The position numbers and the translations under genes were made by a program. From Marixanthomonas sp002364245 (GTDB lineage Bacteria > Bacteroidota > Bacteroidia > Flavobacteriales > Flavobacteriaceae): a stretch of 64,000 nucleotides of DNA. The stretch covers positions 62,001-126,000 of the forward strand of contig CAXAZF010000007.1 in the NCBI GenBank assembly GCA_963973455.1. Direction: 5' to 3'. The notes under the pieces are model-generated. The model saw only the letters and a program-made list of their open reading frames with translations, ran no database searches and was not told the DNA's origin. Shown in pieces: positions 51,555-62,173 of this stretch (the stretch's first letter is position 1; each line of letters starts with the position of its first letter).

Positions 51555-52265
51555 TTAATCTTCATTAACAAAAGCTACACTATGTGCAGCCACTATTGCA
51601 GCTGTTTCCGTACGCAAACGACTTTCGCCTAAGGTTACTGGTATAAAACCGTTCATTTTCGCTAGATTAATCTCTTCTGGAGAAAAATCCCCTTCAGGTC
51701 CAATTAAAATTAGAACCGGTTGTTGTTTTTTTAAAACATTTTTAAAAGACTTCTTGTCGGTTTCTTCACAATGTGCAATACACTTTAAACTTTCTTGATG
51801 GGTTTGCTGAAAAAATTCTTTGAAAGAACAGGCTTTATTTAATTTTGGCAAATAAGCTTTCAATGATTGTTTCATCGCACTTTGGATGATTTTCTCATAG
51901 CGTTCTGGTTTTATGGTTTTCCGTTCGCTGTGATCGCAAATAATTGGCGTGATTTCAGTAATGCCTATTTCAGTAGCTTTTTCTAAAAACGTTTCAAATC
52001 GGTCGTTTGATTTGGTGGGTGCTATCGCAATATGTAAATGATAGGGTAGCGGTTCTTGTTCAGTAATTTCAATGATCCGGGCAAGGCATTTTTTAGGGGT
52101 TACTAATGTGAGTTCGGCCTTAAAAAAATAGCCTTCACCATTGGTAATATCGAGTACATCACCTTCTTTTTTCCGAAGCACTTTCCCTATATGACGACTT
52201 TCTTCTTTATCAAAAGTGATTTCTTTTGAAGCCTTTGTACTATTGGGATGGTAAAAAAGTTGCAT
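51555..52265 (-). CDS. rsmE: 16S rRNA (uracil(1498)-N3)-methyltransferase
   Basis: A 236-residue SPOUT methyltransferase. The N-terminal PUA-like domain contains EESRHIGKVLRKKEGD (about 21-36); the C-terminal knot has KATEIGITEITPIICDHSE, LIGPEGDFSPEEI and LGESRLRTETAAIVA. It methylates U1498 of 16S rRNA in the decoding centre. It follows tsaD by 3 bases, so both are in one operon. The 161-base region downstream holds no gene. Confidence 0.95.
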   Translation of the reverse strand: MQLFYHPNSTKASKEITFDKEESRHIGKVLRKKEGDVLDITNGEGYFFKAELTLVTPKKCLARIIEITEQEPLPYHLHIAIAPTKSNDRFETFLEKATEIGITEITPIICDHSERKTIKPERYEKIIQSAMKQSLKAYLPKLNKACSFKEFFQQTHQESLKCIAHCEETDKKSFKNVLKKQQPVLILIGPEGDFSPEEINLAKMNGFIPVTLGESRLRTETAAIVAAHSVAFVNED

Positions 52266-52268
52266 AGG

Positions 52269-53300
52269 TTACAGTTTCATACGAGCTTGTGCCAACACAT
52301 CGTTATCGGCAAATAGTTGCTGTTTGTATTTTAATTCGCCTACAATAGCAATCATCGCAGCATTATCGGTACAATATTCAAACTTTGGAATATGTGTTTT
52401 CCACCCATATTTTGTCTCAGCCTCCTTTAAAGCGTTCCGAATTCCACTATTAGCTGAGACTCCACCACCAATGGCAATTTCTTTAATTCCTGTGTGTTTC
52501 ACTGCATTTTTAAGCTTATCCATTAAATAGTCTACAATGGTAAACTGTAGGCTAGCACAGACATCTTCTATGTTTTCTGAAATAAAGTCTGGGTTTTTAT
52601 CTACTTGTTTTTCAATAAAGTACAATACGGCGGTTTTTAATCCGCTGAAACTGAAATCCATTGGTTGTACTTTTGGTTTTGTAAATTTAAAAGCCTTTGG
52701 GTTCCCTTTTTGGGCATATTTGTCAATCAAAGGGCCCCCGGGATAGGGCAGGCCTAAAAGTTTCGCCGATTTATCAAAAGCCTCACCAACAGCATCATCA
52801 ATTGTTTGACCAATAACTTCCATTTCAAAATAATTGGTCACTTTCACTATTTGGGTGTGGCCGCCACTAATTGTTAATGCCAAAAAAGGAAAGTTTGGTG
52901 TGTTTTGTCCTTCAGCTTTAATAAAATGGGCTAAAATATGTGCCTGCATGTGGTTTACATCTATCAATGGAATGTTCAACCCCATAGCCAAAGACTTTGA
53001 AAATGAGGTGCCTACCAATAACGATCCCATTAAGCCAGGCCCCCTTGTAAAAGCTATGGCACTTAGTTGTTTTTTATCGATATTTGCTTTGCGCAAGGCT
53101 TGGTGTACCACTGGCACAATATTTTGCTGGTGTGCGCGTGAAGCAAGCTCAGGCACCACGCCACCGTATTCTTCGTGTATTTGTTGTGTAGCAACAACAT
53201 TAGAGAGCACCACACCGTTGTTAATAACAGCAGCAGCCGTGTCGTCACACGAGGATTCAATACCAAGGATGTAACAATTTTTATCAGTCAAATTAGGCAT
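52269..53300 (-). CDS. tsaD: tRNA N6-adenosine threonylcarbamoyltransferase
   Basis: A 343-residue TsaD/Kae1 protein from the ATG at 53300: ILGIESSCDDTAAAV at the N-terminus, NHMQAHILAH (HxxxH metal motif), SGGHTQIV, and GGGVSANSGIR at the nucleotide site. It transfers the threonylcarbamoyl group to A37 of ANN-decoding tRNAs, with TsaB, TsaE and TsaC. An in-frame TTG at 53315 was rejected. The gene is divergent from tamB, with only about 36 bases between it and the presumed tamB start. Confidence 0.97.
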   Translation of the reverse strand: MPNLTDKNCYILGIESSCDDTAAAVINNGVVLSNVVATQQIHEEYGGVVPELASRAHQQNIVPVVHQALRKANIDKKQLSAIAFTRGPGLMGSLLVGTSFSKSLAMGLNIPLIDVNHMQAHILAHFIKAEGQNTPNFPFLALTISGGHTQIVKVTNYFEMEVIGQTIDDAVGEAFDKSAKLLGLPYPGGPLIDKYAQKGNPKAFKFTKPKVQPMDFSFSGLKTAVLYFIEKQVDKNPDFISENIEDVCASLQFTIVDYLMDKLKNAVKHTGIKEIAIGGGVSANSGIRNALKEAETKYGWKTHIPKFEYCTDNAAMIAIVGELKYKQQLFADNDVLAQARMKL

Positions 53301-53392
53301 ATTTATTGAAGTCAAAATTAAAACAATAAAAGCGTATCAAAAAACTTCGTAAAATAATACTTCGCACCTTTGCAGCCATTGTTCTGCTTCTT

Positions 53393-56300
53393 GTGCTACT
53401 AATTATCATTTTATCGATTCCTTCGGTACAAACATACGTTGCCCAAAAAGTCACCAAAAACTTAAACGAGACCTACGGCACCGACATTAATATAAAACGT
53501 TTAGGACTTAATTGGAAAGGAGAGGTTGATATTCGCGAAGTATACATTGCAGATCATCATCAAGACACCCTCATCTATGCAAAAGAGCTACAAACCAATA
53601 TTGTTAGCTTTCAGAATTTGATTCAAGGTGATCTCGGTTTTGGCAACATTCACCTTACAGATTCAAAACTCTTTGTAACCACTTATAAAGATGAAGAAAC
53701 GGACAACCTTTCTATCTTTGCCGAAAAATTTAACACTGGTCAACCACCCAGTGAAAATCCTTTTACACTCTTTAGTAATGATGTTGAATTGACCAACAGC
53801 TATATTAAAATTACTAATTACAACCTAGACACACCTGAAGTTTTTGATTTAAGCCAAGTTAACATATTGGCAAACGATTTTAAGATTACCGGTCCAGATA
53901 TCGATGCTAATATTGAAGCGCTTTCTCTTGTTGCACAACGTGGCTTCGTAATTAAAAACCTACAATCAGATTTTTCATATACCATGGAAAAAATGGAGAT
54001 GAAAGATTTGACACTTCAAACCGAGCATTCACTCATAAAAGGTGAAATACTCTTGGATTATGCCGAAAAAGGAATGGCAGATTTTGAAAACGATGTAAAA
54101 ATAGATGCTACTTTCGAAGATTCTGAAATTTCAACAAATGATTTAAACGTTTTTTATAATGAATTTGGAAGTGACCAAACCATTATTCTAGATACTGATT
54201 TTGATGGTACGTTAAACGAATTTACAATTACAAACGCTCGTTTAGCGACTTCAAACACAACAATTAAAGGGAATTATAGCTTTTCAAATTTATTTAAAGG
54301 AGCTGATGCTTTTTTAGTTAAATCACCTAATCACAACATCCAAACGAGTTATTACGATTTAAGAAGGTTTATGCCAAGAGTATTAGGCAGTGTTTTACCA
54401 AACCAATTAAAAGATATTGGCACCGTTACCTTTAGAGGAAATACAACGCTTACAGCTTCTCAATTAATCACCAATAGCGACATTAGCACAGGTGTGGGGA
54501 GTGCTAAGACGGATATTGAATTGGGGAATATCACCAATTTTGACAATGCCTATTACAATGGAAATGTAGTGTTAAACGGCTTAAACCTAGGTAAGTTGGC
54601 GGGTACAACTTCTTTAGGAAAAGTAACTGCAGACCTTACCGTGGAAGGTAGAGGCTTTACTCAAGAAACAGTAAGTACACTTGTTGAAGGTACAATATCC
54701 TCATTCAATTTTGAAGGTTATGAGTATAAAAATATTGAAGTAACAGGAACGCTAAAAGACCCTGTTTTTAACGGTAACCTAACAATAGACGATCCTAATT
54801 TGAAACTTGATTTTAAAGGATTGGTAGATGTTTCAAAAGAGTTTAATCAATATGATTTTGAAGCTGATGTAGAATACGCAGAATTAAACAACCTTAACCT
54901 TATTAAACGGGATAGTGTTTCTGTTTTTGCCGGTAGGGTAATAATGGATATGGACGGAACTTCTATTGATGACGCCGTTGGAACTATTTCTTTTAATGAA
55001 ACCTTCTACCAAACTGCAGATGAAGATTTCTTCTTTGCGGATTTTGAAATAACCTCTTCTTTTGAAGGTGAAGAACGCGTTATCGCTATTAACTCGCCCG
55101 ATATTATTACTGGTAATATACGTGGACGCTTTTTGATAGAAGATATCCCAGCGCTTTTTAGAAACGGAATTGGTAGTATTTATGCCAATTACATTCCGGG
55201 CGAGGTAACCACCAACCAATACATCGATTATGAGTTTGAGGTTTATAATAAAATAGTAGACTTGTTTGTTCCGCAGTTAAAATTAGGTGATAATACAAAA
55301 GTAAGAGGGTCGGTCGCTTCCGATCAATCAAAATTTAAACTCGATTTTCGTTCGCCAGAGCTTTTATTATATGATAATTATTTAGGTAAAGTAAATATTC
55401 AGGTAGATAACGATAACCCATTGTATAACACATATATATCGGTCGATTCAGTCTATACAGGAGTATATAACGTAGTTGATGTAAATGTAATTAACAAGAC
55501 CATAAACGATACACTCTATGTGCGTTCAGAATTTAAGGGGGGAGAAGAGAAAGAAGACCTCTTTAACCTTTCCTTGTACCATACAATTAACCCACAAGGA
55601 AATTCTGTCGTTGGGGTCAAGAAATCTGATATAACCTACAAAGACAATGTTTGGTATTTAAACGAAGAAAACAACAGTTTGAACAAAGTGGTGTTTGATG
55701 ATAATTTTAAGTATGTACGTATCGATTCCTTGGTGTTGAACCACAACAATGAAGTTATTCAATTGGCAGGTGAAATAAGGGATTCTACCTATAAAAACCT
55801 GAAATTACGTTTTAAGGATGTTAATATTGGTAATATTACCCCAGAGGTTGACAGCTTGCGCCTAAAAGGAAATGTAAATGGAAAGCTCGATTTTCTTCAG
55901 AAAAACGGAGCGTATTATCCAAACTCTTCAGTAAGTGTTGATGGTGTTGAAATAAATGAAATCCCTTTTGGCGATTTAAGTTTAGATATTGAAGGAAACG
56001 AAGACCTGTCAAAATATAACATTAATACAACCCTAGTTAATAACGATGTAAAATCCATCAATGCGGTGGGCTCCATAGATGTTTCACCAAACAATCCAAC
56101 CATAAATCTAAACGTAGCTTTAGACGAGTTTAACATGCAGGCATTTAGCCCTTTTGGTGCAGATGTAATAACCGATATTCGTGGTTTGATTACTGGAAAT
56201 GCAAAAGTTACAGGTAATTACAAGTCTCCTGAAATCAATGGTCTCTTTAACTTGGAAAATAGTGGGTTAAAAGTTCCTTATCTAAATATTGATTTTGATT

Positions 56301-57778
56301 TGGAAAATAATGCAAAAGTAGTGATGACTAAAAATAAAATTGCACTAAATGGCATCACCATAACAGATACAAAATACGGTACAAAAGGTACTTTTGTTGG
56401 TAGTGCGAGTCATAAAAGTTTTGGCGATTGGAAACTCGATATGGATATAAGTTCTAACAATCTGTTGGTTTTAGACACACCTCCAGAAGAAGATGCGTTA
56501 TACTATGGAACAGCATTTATCGACGGTACAGCCTCTATTATAGGCCCTGTAGATGAATTAGTAATCGATGTAGTAGCAACCACCGAAGAGAACACCAGCT
56601 TTAAAATTCCATTAAGTGATGTGGCATCTATTGGTGACGATTCTTTTATAAAATTTCTTTCACCAGCAGAAAAAGAAGCGCGTGTTAGTGGCGAAACTCT
56701 AGTTACAGAAGACCCCAAAGGACTCTCTATTAATTTTGAATTAGATATCAACGAAAAGGCCGAAGTAGAAGTAGTGGTCGATAAAACGAACAACTCTACT
56801 TTAAAAGGGCGTGGAGCGGGAATATTATTAATTGAACTCAACACGTTAGGAAAATTCAATATGTGGGGAGATTTCTTGGTCATTGATGGAGATTTTGACT
56901 TTAGATATGGCGGAATCATTCAAAAAAACATTGAGGTTGTTTCTGGAGGAAGTATCAATTGGAATGGTGATCCAGAACGGGCGCAACTGGATTTGACCGC
57001 AAAATATGAAACCGATGCAAACCCGTCAATACTTCTAGACAATCCAACGGTAAACCGTAAAATACCGGTAAATGTGCTGGTTGATCTTACTGGAGAATTA
57101 ATACAACCAGATATTAATTTCAGAATAGATTTCCCAAGGGTAAGCTCAGTAGTTAAGAGTGAGTTGGATTATAAACTTCAAAACGAAGAATTGATGGAGA
57201 AACAAGCCCTGTTTTTAATAGCTTCAGGAAATTTTGTAAACGATAATTACGGTGGTGCTAATTTAGGTACAGGTGCATTAGTAGAGCGTGTTTCAGGACT
57301 TGTAAATGAATTGTTTGCAGATCAGGACAGTAAGTTTAGCGTAGGGTTAGATTACTCACAAGGTAGTAGATTACCAGATCAAGAAACTGCAGATCGGTTT
57401 GGTATTACGCTTTCCACGCAAATTAATGAACGAATTTTAATAAATGGAAAAGTAGGAGTTCCTGTTGGCGGTGTGAATGAAACTGCCGTTGCAGGAGATA
57501 TTGAAGTGCAATGGTTGGTAAATGAAGACGGGAGTTTACGAATGAAATTCTTTAATCGTCAAGCAGATTTACAGTTTATTGGGGAAGATCAGATATTTGA
57601 ACAAGGTGCAGGAATATCTTATTCGGTAGATTTTGACACCTTCCGTGAGTTGGTTAACAAGCTGTTTAACAAAAATCTGACGTTAGAATCTGAAGAGGAA
57701 GAAAAAATTCCAGCCACTCCTGGTGATGACGAAATTCCTGTAAACTTTAATACACAGGCTACAGAGCAAGAAGAGTAG
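53393..57778 (+). CDS. Translocation and assembly module protein TamB-like
   Basis: A very long (at least 1461-residue) protein dominated by beta-strand repeats, with a C-terminal TamB (DUF490) domain: GRGAGILLIELNTLGKFNM and DGDFDFRYGGIIQKNIEVVSGG near 1140-1190. The N-terminal hydrophobic helix anchors it in the inner membrane; the rest spans the periplasm as a groove-like tube. TamB-type proteins move phospholipids to, or assist proteins at, the outer membrane. The chosen GTG start at 53393 cuts the first helix. The frame continues upstream to 53330 with a basic KRIKKLRK segment but has no ATG, GTG or TTG, so the real start is likely non-standard. It is divergent from tsaD and convergent with the RidA gene. 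Confidence 0.9.
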   Translation: MLLIIILSIPSVQTYVAQKVTKNLNETYGTDINIKRLGLNWKGEVDIREVYIADHHQDTLIYAKELQTNIVSFQNLIQGDLGFGNIHLTDSKLFVTTYKDEETDNLSIFAEKFNTGQPPSENPFTLFSNDVELTNSYIKITNYNLDTPEVFDLSQVNILANDFKITGPDIDANIEALSLVAQRGFVIKNLQSDFSYTMEKMEMKDLTLQTEHSLIKGEILLDYAEKGMADFENDVKIDATFEDSEISTNDLNVFYNEFGSDQTIILDTDFDGTLNEFTITNARLATSNTTIKGNYSFSNLFKGADAFLVKSPNHNIQTSYYDLRRFMPRVLGSVLPNQLKDIGTVTFRGNTTLTASQLITNSDISTGVGSAKTDIELGNITNFDNAYYNGNVVLNGLNLGKLAGTTSLGKVTADLTVEGRGFTQETVSTLVEGTISSFNFEGYEYKNIEVTGTLKDPVFNGNLTIDDPNLKLDFKGLVDVSKEFNQYDFEADVEYAELNNLNLIKRDSVSVFAGRVIMDMDGTSIDDAVGTISFNETFYQTADEDFFFADFEITSSFEGEERVIAINSPDIITGNIRGRFLIEDIPALFRNGIGSIYANYIPGEVTTNQYIDYEFEVYNKIVDLFVPQLKLGDNTKVRGSVASDQSKFKLDFRSPELLLYDNYLGKVNIQVDNDNPLYNTYISVDSVYTGVYNVVDVNVINKTINDTLYVRSEFKGGEEKEDLFNLSLYHTINPQGNSVVGVKKSDITYKDNVWYLNEENNSLNKVVFDDNFKYVRIDSLVLNHNNEVIQLAGEIRDSTYKNLKLRFKDVNIGNITPEVDSLRLKGNVNGKLDFLQKNGAYYPNSSVSVDGVEINEIPFGDLSLDIEGNEDLSKYNINTTLVNNDVKSINAVGSIDVSPNNPTINLNVALDEFNMQAFSPFGADVITDIRGLITGNAKVTGNYKSPEINGLFNLENSGLKVPYLNIDFDLENNAKVVMTKNKIALNGITITDTKYGTKGTFVGSASHKSFGDWKLDMDISSNNLLVLDTPPEEDALYYGTAFIDGTASIIGPVDELVIDVVATTEENTSFKIPLSDVASIGDDSFIKFLSPAEKEARVSGETLVTEDPKGLSINFELDINEKAEVEVVVDKTNNSTLKGRGAGILLIELNTLGKFNMWGDFLVIDGDFDFRYGGIIQKNIEVVSGGSINWNGDPERAQLDLTAKYETDANPSILLDNPTVNRKIPVNVLVDLTGELIQPDINFRIDFPRVSSVVKSELDYKLQNEELMEKQALFLIASGNFVNDNYGGANLGTGALVERVSGLVNELFADQDSKFSVGLDYSQGSRLPDQETADRFGITLSTQINERILINGKVGVPVGGVNETAVAGDIEVQWLVNEDGSLRMKFFNRQADLQFIGEDQIFEQGAGISYSVDFDTFRELVNKLFNKNLTLESEEEEKIPATPGDDEIPVNFNTQATEQEE

Positions 57779-57790
57779 GCTTTTACTTAT

Positions 57791-58171
57791 TTAAAGCGAA
57801 GCAATCATTGAAATTTCCACATTCACAAACTTTGGTAAATTAGCAACTTCAACTGTTTCACGAGCTGGGGCAGTGGCTTCATCAAAATAGGTGGCATATA
57901 CCTCATTAATGGCTGCAAAGTTGTTCATATCGCTAATAAAGATGGATGATTTCAGCACATTTTCAAACGTCATTCCAGCTTCAGCTAAAACAGCTTTCAT
58001 GTTTTCCATCACCAGTTTAGTTTCAGCTTTAATATCATCTGTAACCAAATCCCCAGTTTTAGGATTAATAGCAATTTGCCCAGAAGTAAATAACATTCCT
58101 CCCTTTAGTACAGCTTGATTATAGGGTCCAATAGGAGTAGGAGCGTTGTTCGTTTGTATTATTTTTTTCAT
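57791..58171 (-). CDS. RidA family reactive intermediate deaminase
   Basis: A 126-residue RidA/YjgF protein with the IGPYNQAV start, LFTSGQIAINPKTG, and ARETVEVANLPK with R104, the arginine that binds the carboxylate of imine substrates. It hydrolyses 2-aminoacrylate and other enamine/imine intermediates, protecting PLP enzymes. The residues in place of the classical GxPR site make it a true deaminase member. It follows the lptD gene by 11 bases on the same strand. Confidence 0.95.
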   Translation of the reverse strand: MKKIIQTNNAPTPIGPYNQAVLKGGMLFTSGQIAINPKTGDLVTDDIKAETKLVMENMKAVLAEAGMTFENVLKSSIFISDMNNFAAINEVYATYFDEATAPARETVEVANLPKFVNVEISMIASL

Positions 58172-58182
58172 AATAGTAAAAA

Positions 58183-60891
58183 TTACAATTGTTGATCTGG
58201 CTCTCGTCGTTTGTCGTATTTAATATCACTTAATACGGAAGATTTTATCCCGATGAAGAAATACCAAGATGTGTTGATACTTCCAATAGGCGTCCAATTA
58301 AAACTCATTTGCCAGCTTTCTAAATCTCGTTGAAATCTAAACTGCGTTAAGGTAATTCCTTTATTTTTGAAATCATACCCTGAGGAAACACCTACCGTCC
58401 AACGAGGGGATAATTCTAAATTAGAACTAAACATTAACGATTGGGACGAGATTTCGCTTTCCCGGGCACGGTTAGAGTAGGTCATGGTATAGGCCAGCCT
58501 GAAATCCCACGGAATATCAAAATTGTACCAAGCTTTATTTAGTGCATCTTCGTTTTCATCATCATCCTTATAGAGCCTATTGTCATCTATATCCCGAACA
58601 TCACCAAACAAATCATCAGGCCTTCCACCATTTCTGAAGGTCTCATTATCAAGGCGGTCTTTGTTTTCTGAATCTACTTCCAAATCCTTACTTGAAAAAG
58701 AATAATTGATGCTAATGTTTGCATTGGTAAGCCTAAATAGGCTTCCACCGTTATCAATGTTGAATTTATCAATTCGTTGATTGCTGTTGTTTAGTGCATA
58801 AGGATCTAGGCTTCCATTGAAGTTAAAGTCTAGTTTATCAACTACTGGAATGCTTCCGCTAAAGTTTACTGGACTCCATTGTAAGGAATCACCGGCAACA
58901 TTATAAGCTGTAGAAAAATTAAGATTATTAAGCAGTTTAACTTTTTTAGGTTCGGTCGCAGTAGTGTCTTTATCTCGCACTTTGGCTTCAAGGGTATTAC
59001 TTAGGGATAACCCGATACTGCTCGAAAATGTTTTACCTGGAGCGCCGTATAATGTATTTTGAAAACGGGAATACTCTACCACTTCGTCATTTACTTCTGG
59101 ATCTGCATTTGGGACCACGTAATCATCATAATATTGATCAAAAGCTGGGTTGACACCAAAACTTATTGATGGACGCATCACGTGACGTAACGCCTGTATT
59201 TTTTTGTCTTTTCCGAAGTTAAATGTACCGTAAACTGTTGTCCCTAAACTAGTAGAAAAATTATACGTCATATATCGGTCAAAGCCTGAAATAGTATCTG
59301 TAACCACGCCACCAACTCCATCGTTTAAAGTCTCATCATAGCGTTGATCAAAGGTTTTTAACGTCCAGGTTTCTTGCAAACGTGCACTAGCTGAAGCACT
59401 TAGGTAGTTTAATATTTTAAAATTAGTGCTTATAGGTATACTATGTTGAGCACCTACTAAAGCATTGTCGAACATTTCAGGTTTAAAAAACAAAGAATCT
59501 GTGGTTTGTATCCTGTTTTCCGCAGCAACATCATATTGAAGGTTGATATTGTCTATTATTCCTTTTTTGGTTCCCACTTTTGGTGCAAACGGAAAGATAC
59601 GAGAGACACTTGCTGTAACATTAGGCAAGGACATGTTAATTGTCTGCGTATTGGTATTTTGTGAATGCGTACCAGCTACCGAGAAATTAACCTGTGGTTC
59701 ACCCTCGAAAGTCTTGGTGTATGAAACAGAAGAGCTTAATGTATTTACAAGAGCACTTGCATTGTTAGTTTGGTTAATCGATTGTTGGAAATACCGGCTA
59801 CTACCCAGGTTTACCGATGCTGAAAATCGTGAACTGGGACTGGCTTTTTGGTCTTGTGTATGATTCCATCGGATATTGTAAACCGAGCTTTGACTAAAAT
59901 CTGGGAAGCCACGTTCTCCATCAATCAAGTTTTCATAGCGTACGCTTAAATTTCCTCTAAATTTATATCGCAGTGCATAGGATGATTCCGCTCTAAGGCC
60001 ATAACTACCATTTGTATAGTAATCCCCTAAAAACGTAAAATCAACATAATCATTGACAGCAAAATAATATCCTCCATTCTGAAGGAAAAACCCTCGTCGG
60101 CTTTGTTCACCAAAACTTGGAATGATAAACCCTGATGCTCTGTCTTCGGTTAAGGGGAAAAAGGCAAAAGGTAACCCAATTGGTGTAGGCACATCTGCAA
60201 TATACATATTGGTCAGTCCTGTAACGATTTTCTTTTTAGGGACAAATTTGGCTTTTCTTGTATAAAAATAATATTCAGGATCGTCAATGTTTTTTGAAGT
60301 GGTAAACTTTACATTCCGAAGAAAAACGACGGAGTCATTTATTTTTTTTGTTACTTCAGCAATAACATTAAAGCCGTTTTGTTCGGTACGGGAGTTGTAA
60401 ACCAATGCTTTTTCGCTATCAAAATTAAACCGTATGGAATCGGGTTTTACTTCGTTACGGGCTTGGACAAAGACAGGTTTTTGGCTATAAACCCCAGCAC
60501 TGTCAATCCCTTTGGCATAGACTTCGTTTTTATTGTAATCCAATATTATGTAACCGGCATCAATGCGCATATCCCCATAGACAATATAGGCTTTATTATA
60601 CATATGGACCGTATTGTTTTTTCGGTCAATATAGACATAGTCTTCACCGTAATAATCCACTACATCGGTTAGCTGTTCTTTTTTGGGCTTTACAGAATCT
60701 GTTTTTACCGTATCAGCTATTGCTTCATTTACTTCTTTGGTAACATTTAATATGCTTGGATTTAACGTGTCTTGTTCTGCTTCAACAGGGATGTTCACTT
60801 CATTTTTAGGTGGAATATCCTGTGAGTGCATCGTTATGCTACACAAAAGTAGTACAAGTGCAATAAATAAATTTTGCCGATGTGTTTGCAA
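58183..60891 (-). CDS. LPS-assembly protein LptD (putative)
   Basis: A 902-residue outer membrane protein starting at TTG 60891, with a signal peptide ending MHSQ. The N-terminal OstA-like beta-jellyroll region (about 80-235: YGEDYVYIDRKNNTVHMYNKAYIVYGDMRIDAGYI) matches the LptA/LptD N-domain, and the C-terminal 650 residues form a large beta-barrel (GLPFAFFPL, and a series of long strands). It should insert LPS into the outer leaflet with LptE. Bacteroidota LptD homologues are divergent. The gene is divergent from the amidase gene and upstream of RidA. Confidence 0.88.
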   Translation of the reverse strand: MQTHRQNLFIALVLLLCSITMHSQDIPPKNEVNIPVEAEQDTLNPSILNVTKEVNEAIADTVKTDSVKPKKEQLTDVVDYYGEDYVYIDRKNNTVHMYNKAYIVYGDMRIDAGYIILDYNKNEVYAKGIDSAGVYSQKPVFVQARNEVKPDSIRFNFDSEKALVYNSRTEQNGFNVIAEVTKKINDSVVFLRNVKFTTSKNIDDPEYYFYTRKAKFVPKKKIVTGLTNMYIADVPTPIGLPFAFFPLTEDRASGFIIPSFGEQSRRGFFLQNGGYYFAVNDYVDFTFLGDYYTNGSYGLRAESSYALRYKFRGNLSVRYENLIDGERGFPDFSQSSVYNIRWNHTQDQKASPSSRFSASVNLGSSRYFQQSINQTNNASALVNTLSSSVSYTKTFEGEPQVNFSVAGTHSQNTNTQTINMSLPNVTASVSRIFPFAPKVGTKKGIIDNINLQYDVAAENRIQTTDSLFFKPEMFDNALVGAQHSIPISTNFKILNYLSASASARLQETWTLKTFDQRYDETLNDGVGGVVTDTISGFDRYMTYNFSTSLGTTVYGTFNFGKDKKIQALRHVMRPSISFGVNPAFDQYYDDYVVPNADPEVNDEVVEYSRFQNTLYGAPGKTFSSSIGLSLSNTLEAKVRDKDTTATEPKKVKLLNNLNFSTAYNVAGDSLQWSPVNFSGSIPVVDKLDFNFNGSLDPYALNNSNQRIDKFNIDNGGSLFRLTNANISINYSFSSKDLEVDSENKDRLDNETFRNGGRPDDLFGDVRDIDDNRLYKDDDENEDALNKAWYNFDIPWDFRLAYTMTYSNRARESEISSQSLMFSSNLELSPRWTVGVSSGYDFKNKGITLTQFRFQRDLESWQMSFNWTPIGSINTSWYFFIGIKSSVLSDIKYDKRREPDQQL

Positions 60892-61018
60892 TGCTACGAT
60901 GCTATTTTTTGTAGATTTGGCTTAATTTTTGAAACTTCAAAATTAAGCATATTTTTTGGCTTTGTTTTTTAAAACTTTAATATTTAAAATATCAATGAGT
61001 ATAGTCCGTTCTACCATT

Positions 61019-62140
61019 ATGAAAACGAAACACATACCTTTTTTCGTACTTTTAATTTGTACTGCAGTCAGTTTTTCTTTTTCCAGCAACAATAATGATA
61101 CCACAAAACCTTTTGTTGTAGTGCTCGATGCGGGTCATGGAGGGCATGATAGTGGTAATGTAGGGAATGGATATAGGGAAAAAAACATTGCGCTGAACAT
61201 AGTTTTAGAAGTAGGAAGCATTCTTGAAAAGAAAGAAAACATAAAAGTTATTTACACTCGTAAAACAGATAAATTTATAGACCTTCATGAAAGAGGAGCG
61301 ATTGCTAATAGAGCAGACGCAGACTTATTTGTGTCAGTACATTGTAACGCTCACAGCTCACAAGCGTATGGTACAGAGACTTTTGTGTTGGGGTTACATG
61401 CCAATCAACGCAATTTAGAAGTTGCGAAAAAGGAAAATGAGGTAATTTTTCTAGAAGAAAATTATGAAGAAAACTATGCTGGTTACGACCCTAATTCCCC
61501 TGAATCTTTTATTGGACTAACGCTAATGCAAGAAGAATACTTAGATCAAAGTATTATGCTGGCAGGATTGATACAGAATAATTTTACCAATAAATTGAAA
61601 CGAAAAGACCGAAGTGTAAAACAAGCTGGTTTTATTGTTCTACACCAAAGCTATATGCCCAGTGTATTGGTAGAAACTGGTTTTTTAACCAATAATAGGG
61701 AAGGGGCTTATTTAAATTCTAAAAAAGGGCAAACAGAAATAGCTGGTGCTATTGCTGAAGGTGTTTTAACCTATCAGAAAAACTTGAATTTGGCCACTAG
61801 CCACGCAAAAAACCCGGTGATTACCCAAGAGGAGATAGATAAGGCTATTGATACGACCGAAGAAAAAATATATCAAGGTTATACCTTTAAAGTACAGCTT
61901 GCAGCAAGTAGTAAAAAAATAAATACTAAACCTGAAAACTTTAAAGGGTTAAAAGATATTACTAGAAATAGGGAGGACGGTCTTTTCAAATACTACTACG
62001 GTGAAACTTCAGACTATAATAAAATAGAACTGATGAAAACCTTTGCCAAAGAAAAAGGATACTCATCGTGTTATATTGTCGCATTTAAGGATGGGAAGAA
62101 GCTGCGTGTGTCCGATGTCTTAAAAACACAAAAGAAATAG
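61019..62140 (+). CDS. N-acetylmuramoyl-L-alanine amidase with SPOR domain
   Basis: A 373-residue protein starting at ATG 61019, which gives a secretion signal (MKTKHIPFFVLLICTAVSFSFS). The Amidase_3 zinc site is visible: DAGHGGHDSG (H), EKNIALN (E) and SVHCNAHSS (H), with catalytic VETGFLTN (E). The C-terminus (about 295-370) is SPOR-like (YTFKVQLAASSKK), a domain that binds denuded glycan strands at the division site. It should split septal peptidoglycan. An in-frame upstream ATG (60995) would add seven or more residues before the signal and is less likely. Confidence 0.93.
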   Translation: MKTKHIPFFVLLICTAVSFSFSSNNNDTTKPFVVVLDAGHGGHDSGNVGNGYREKNIALNIVLEVGSILEKKENIKVIYTRKTDKFIDLHERGAIANRADADLFVSVHCNAHSSQAYGTETFVLGLHANQRNLEVAKKENEVIFLEENYEENYAGYDPNSPESFIGLTLMQEEYLDQSIMLAGLIQNNFTNKLKRKDRSVKQAGFIVLHQSYMPSVLVETGFLTNNREGAYLNSKKGQTEIAGAIAEGVLTYQKNLNLATSHAKNPVITQEEIDKAIDTTEEKIYQGYTFKVQLAASSKKINTKPENFKGLKDITRNREDGLFKYYYGETSDYNKIELMKTFAKEKGYSSCYIVAFKDGKKLRVSDVLKTQKK

Positions 62141-62173
62141 GAGGGTTATTCTATATTTATTTTCTAAATTTGT

